A stretch of DNA of 64,000 nt, from assembly GCF_001667185.1 (NCBI RefSeq), contig NZ_LZIC01000063.1:41161-105160 (forward strand). Reading direction: 5' to 3'. Below the pieces are notes generated by a model. That model searched no databases. It worked only from the letters and a program-made list of their open reading frames with translations, and had not been told where the DNA came from. The translations under genes and the position numbers were made by a program. Of the stretch, positions 61,857 through 64,000 are shown one piece after another. Source of the stretch: Mycobacterium sp. 852002-50816_SCH5313054-b. GTDB lineage: Bacteria > Actinomycetota > Actinomycetes > Mycobacteriales > Mycobacteriaceae. The first letter of the stretch is position 1; each line of letters starts with the position of its first letter.

Positions 61857-62736
61857 AGCCCGCCTCGATCCGTCGCGCCGCGACCCGGACCAGCTCGCCC
61901 AGCCGCTCGACATGGGTCGCGGCGAGGTCGGCGAACGGCGCGGCGCTGATCGACATCGCGACGACTCCATCTTCATCGCGGATCGGGGCCGAGATGGTCG
62001 CGATGCTGTGGGTGCTGCCGTCCGTCAGCTCCGCGCCCAGGACGTCGATCACCGTGAGGTCGGCGAACGCGCGCGCCAGCCGCGCGGTGATGGCGTCGGG
62101 TTCCCCGTCTCCCCCCAGCGCGCGCAGCGCCGTGTACACCCGGAGGTATTCGCGGCTGAGCCGTTCGACGGCGTATCCGCGTTCTCGAATCTCGTTGAGC
62201 ACCGCCGTGATCCGCCGCGAGAGCGCCGCCGACGGTTTACCGATGCCCTGCAGCCAGGCGCGCTGCGCGCCGGCGGAGCTCCAGGCGATGTAGTCGCGAC
62301 CGAACGGAGCGACTAGGGGCATGCGCACTCCGCGGTCGACGCGCATTCCCGATGCGGACTCGCCGGCGCCGTCGACTACAACCACGGTGTTGGCCTCGCG
62401 GCGAGCCAGGAACACTTGTGTGCCCGTGGCTTCGGCGAGCTCCCGCAGGATCCCGTGAAAAACCCGGTCGCCGGCTGGCTTAGCCAGCGACGCGATGCCC
62501 GGTCCCCAGCAGTACGCGGCCGTCGAGACGTCACGCACGACCCAGTCATGGGCGACCAGCGTCGTCAGGATCGCGTGCCCGGTGGCCCGGCTGATATCCA
62601 GCTCGCGGCAGATCTCGGCGAGCGAGAACGCGCGCGCGGGCCGGGCGCCGAGCAGGCGCATGATGGCGACCACGCGCTCGGTCGGCGGGGAAGTGGGTTG
62701 ACGCGCCGTCGCCACCGGGTCTAGCGTCTGTGTCAT
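61846..62736 (-). CDS. IclR-family transcriptional regulator
   Basis: A 296-residue IclR regulator. Winged-helix domain about residues 18-80 with FSLAEICRELDISRATGHAI (recognition helix) and a C-terminal GAF-like effector domain (FHGILRELAEATGTQVFLAR, then ALRALGGDGEP and TISAPIRDEDGVVAMSISA). Effector unknown. It is divergent from the sulfotransferase gene with 54 nt between starts, so it probably controls that gene. Its start region contains a perfect local inverted TCGAATAT-like run at 62740-62758 that could be its operator (not verified). Confidence 0.9.
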   Translation of the reverse strand: MTQTLDPVATARQPTSPPTERVVAIMRLLGARPARAFSLAEICRELDISRATGHAILTTLVAHDWVVRDVSTAAYCWGPGIASLAKPAGDRVFHGILRELAEATGTQVFLARREANTVVVVDGAGESASGMRVDRGVRMPLVAPFGRDYIAWSSAGAQRAWLQGIGKPSAALSRRITAVLNEIRERGYAVERLSREYLRVYTALRALGGDGEPDAITARLARAFADLTVIDVLGAELTDGSTHSIATISAPIRDEDGVVAMSISAAPFADLAATHVERLGELVRVAARRIEAGSIS

Positions 62737-62790
62737 ATTTCGAACACTACGTCGAATATCCGACACTGTAAATGTCGAGGAGGCGGTCGC

Positions 62791-64000
62791 GTGGGTTCTG
62801 CGGGCCCCGGCGCTTCTGGCGTAGACGACATCGACTTCGACGATCTGACGTCCCCTCGGCTGACCGATGTCCAGCGTCAGATCCTGGAATTCACCGAAGC
62901 CAGGCGGGTCGACTTCGACATCGAGGCGATGCGGGCCGAAGCGGTCGTGCAGGCCGGCGCCGACGACCTGGACGACGACGACGGGTTCGGCGAGCGGCTG
63001 GCCGCGCACGTGGCGGCCATCGAGGCCGACCAAGGCCTGACCCAGCTCACCCGCACGTCGCTGCGGCAGCGAGTGGTCCGCCTGCTGCGCAACCGGCTGT
63101 CGCTGGTCGAGCTCATCAAGCGCTATCCCGAAATCGAGTCGATCGCCGTCGAGAAGCCGTTCATCGTGGTCGGCATGCCGCGATCCGGCACCACGCACCT
63201 GGTGAATCTCATCGCCGCCGACCCGCGCCGGCGCGCGCTGCCCTACTGGGAGAGCCAGGAACCGATCCCCGCGCGCGGCCAGGGTCCCGACATTTTCGGG
63301 GTCGACCCCCGCTACGCGCGCGCGAAGTCCGAGCACGACGCGCTCATGGCCAGCGCGCCGGTGGTCGCCGCCATGCACGACCGGTTTCCCGAGGCGATCG
63401 AGGAGGAGGTCGAACTGCTCGACCTCGACCTGGCCGCCTACGTCCTGGAATGGCATGCGCGCGTGCCCGATTGGCGCGACTACTACCTGGAGCTGGACCA
63501 AAACCGCCACTACGCGTACCTGAAGAAGGTTCTGCAGGCGCTGACATTCTTGCGCGGTCCGCAGACCTGGGTGCTGAAGAGCCCGCAGCACTGCGAGCAG
63601 CTCGGCCCCCTGATGGCGACCTTTCCCGACGCGACGGTGGCCTTCACCCATCGAGACCCGGTCGCGGTGGTGCAGTCGGCGATCACGATGATGGCCTACT
63701 CCGATCGGTTGCGCCGCACCAGCATCGACCCGGGCTGGCTGCTGGACTACTGGAGTGACCGGGTGCACCGGCTGCTCAGCGCGTGCGTGCGCGACCGCGA
63801 CCTCGTTCCGGCCGAACGCAGCATCGACATCAGCTTCCACCACCTCGACGGCAACGAGATGCCGCTGCTGGAGCAGCTGTACCGGCGCGCCGGCGTAGAG
63901 CTGACACCGAAGGTGCGGGGGCGCCTGCGTGAGGATGATGTAGCGCACCGGGGAGGGGTCGACGGCGTCGAAGTTGGCGCGATGCACCGGCCCCTCAACA
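62791..64000 (+). CDS. Sulfotransferase-family protein, 3' end abnormal or cut by window edge
   Basis: 403 codons open to the right edge. Sulfotransferase domain: PFIVVGMPRSGTTHLVNLIA (5'-phosphosulfate loop, about residues 129-148) and FTHRDPVAVVQSAITMMAYS (3'-phosphate site). This actinobacterial family transfers sulfate from PAPS to lipids or small molecules. GTG at 62791. After ELTPKVR (ends 63918) the sequence stops looking like the family and instead encodes, on the other strand, what seems to be part of another gene. The true C-terminus is therefore uncertain. Probably regulated by the divergent IclR protein. Confidence 0.8.
   Translation, partial: MGSAGPGASGVDDIDFDDLTSPRLTDVQRQILEFTEARRVDFDIEAMRAEAVVQAGADDLDDDDGFGERLAAHVAAIEADQGLTQLTRTSLRQRVVRLLRNRLSLVELIKRYPEIESIAVEKPFIVVGMPRSGTTHLVNLIAADPRRRALPYWESQEPIPARGQGPDIFGVDPRYARAKSEHDALMASAPVVAAMHDRFPEAIEEEVELLDLDLAAYVLEWHARVPDWRDYYLELDQNRHYAYLKKVLQALTFLRGPQTWVLKSPQHCEQLGPLMATFPDATVAFTHRDPVAVVQSAITMMAYSDRLRRTSIDPGWLLDYWSDRVHRLLSACVRDRDLVPAERSIDISFHHLDGNEMPLLEQLYRRAGVELTPKVRGRLREDDVAHRGGVDGVEVGAMHRPLN
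63922..64000 (-). pseudogene. Antisense fragment resembling a metallo-beta-lactamase-fold protein
   Basis: On the minus strand from the edge, frame codes VEGPVHRANFDAVDPSPVRY then IILTQA, a typical lead-in to the zinc motif of MBL-fold hydrolases (normally T-x-H-x-D-H after it). At 63921 it breaks into the antisense of the sulfotransferase gene. Either a rearrangement or an assembly junction. Only 79 nt are visible, so this is weak. Confidence 0.35.

Overview
The window is chromosomal DNA of a slow-growing Mycobacterium, most likely in or near the M. avium complex. It is GC-rich and carries a long run of genes syntenic with M. tuberculosis Rv3752c-Rv3795: emb genes, aftA, dprE1/dprE2, wzm-glfT1-wzt, bpa, hisC2, tcrXY, lpqH, proXVWZ, tyrA and tadA. 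As reported for M. avium, embR lies head-to-head with embA, and embC stands apart from embAB. DprE1 keeps the benzothiazinone-target cysteine that, as I recall, M. avium itself lacks, so a relative of M. avium is more likely than M. avium sensu stricto. All family and species statements are from memory, not from searches.

Layout. 1-1334: small membrane, DUF1918 and secreted proteins. 1335-18711 is the arabinan region. It holds embB and embA (minus, overlapping by 4 nt), divergent embR, a three-gene ArsR operon with its own operator, a small secreted protein, then embC, aftA, dprE2, dprE1 and a GtrA-type flippase gene. Together these make and polymerise decaprenyl-phospho-arabinose into arabinogalactan and lipoarabinomannan. 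18751-21780: a GreA-like factor, a degenerate T-fold protein, a DUF222/HNH protein with a perfect SOS box at its start, and a second small secreted protein. 21842-26912: galactan export and priming (Wzm, GlfT1, Wzt), the proteasome activator Bpa and a GT-C membrane protein. 27015-33872: assorted enzymes plus a tRNA-Ser. 33962-34420: tRNA-Ser, tRNA-Arg, and a striking Gly/Arg repeat micro-gene with its own promoter-like element and terminator hairpin.

34436-42873: accessory genes, including a lysozyme-like protein with a phage-lysin tail and a SigF-like promoter driving two tiny membrane proteins, then the TcrXY two-component system and LpqH. 43042-49603: an alkyl sulfatase, then a five-gene minus-strand operon (APH-type kinase, SDR, ACAD10/11-like acyl-CoA dehydrogenase, TetR, quinone oxidoreductase) that resembles a phosphorylation-dependent 4-hydroxyacyl-CoA catabolic pathway. 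49668-58808: a methyltransferase, a phosphatase/kinase-like pair, a quaternary-amine ABC transporter, TyrA, TadA and tRNA-Ser(CGA). 58809-64000: a WhiB4-like regulator with direct repeats upstream and tandem terminators downstream, a secreted GH5 enzyme, DUF6941 and DUF2237 proteins, an IclR regulator, and a sulfotransferase whose 3' end runs into what looks like an unrelated antisense gene fragment at the window edge.

No CRISPR array, complete insertion sequence, prophage or riboswitch was seen.
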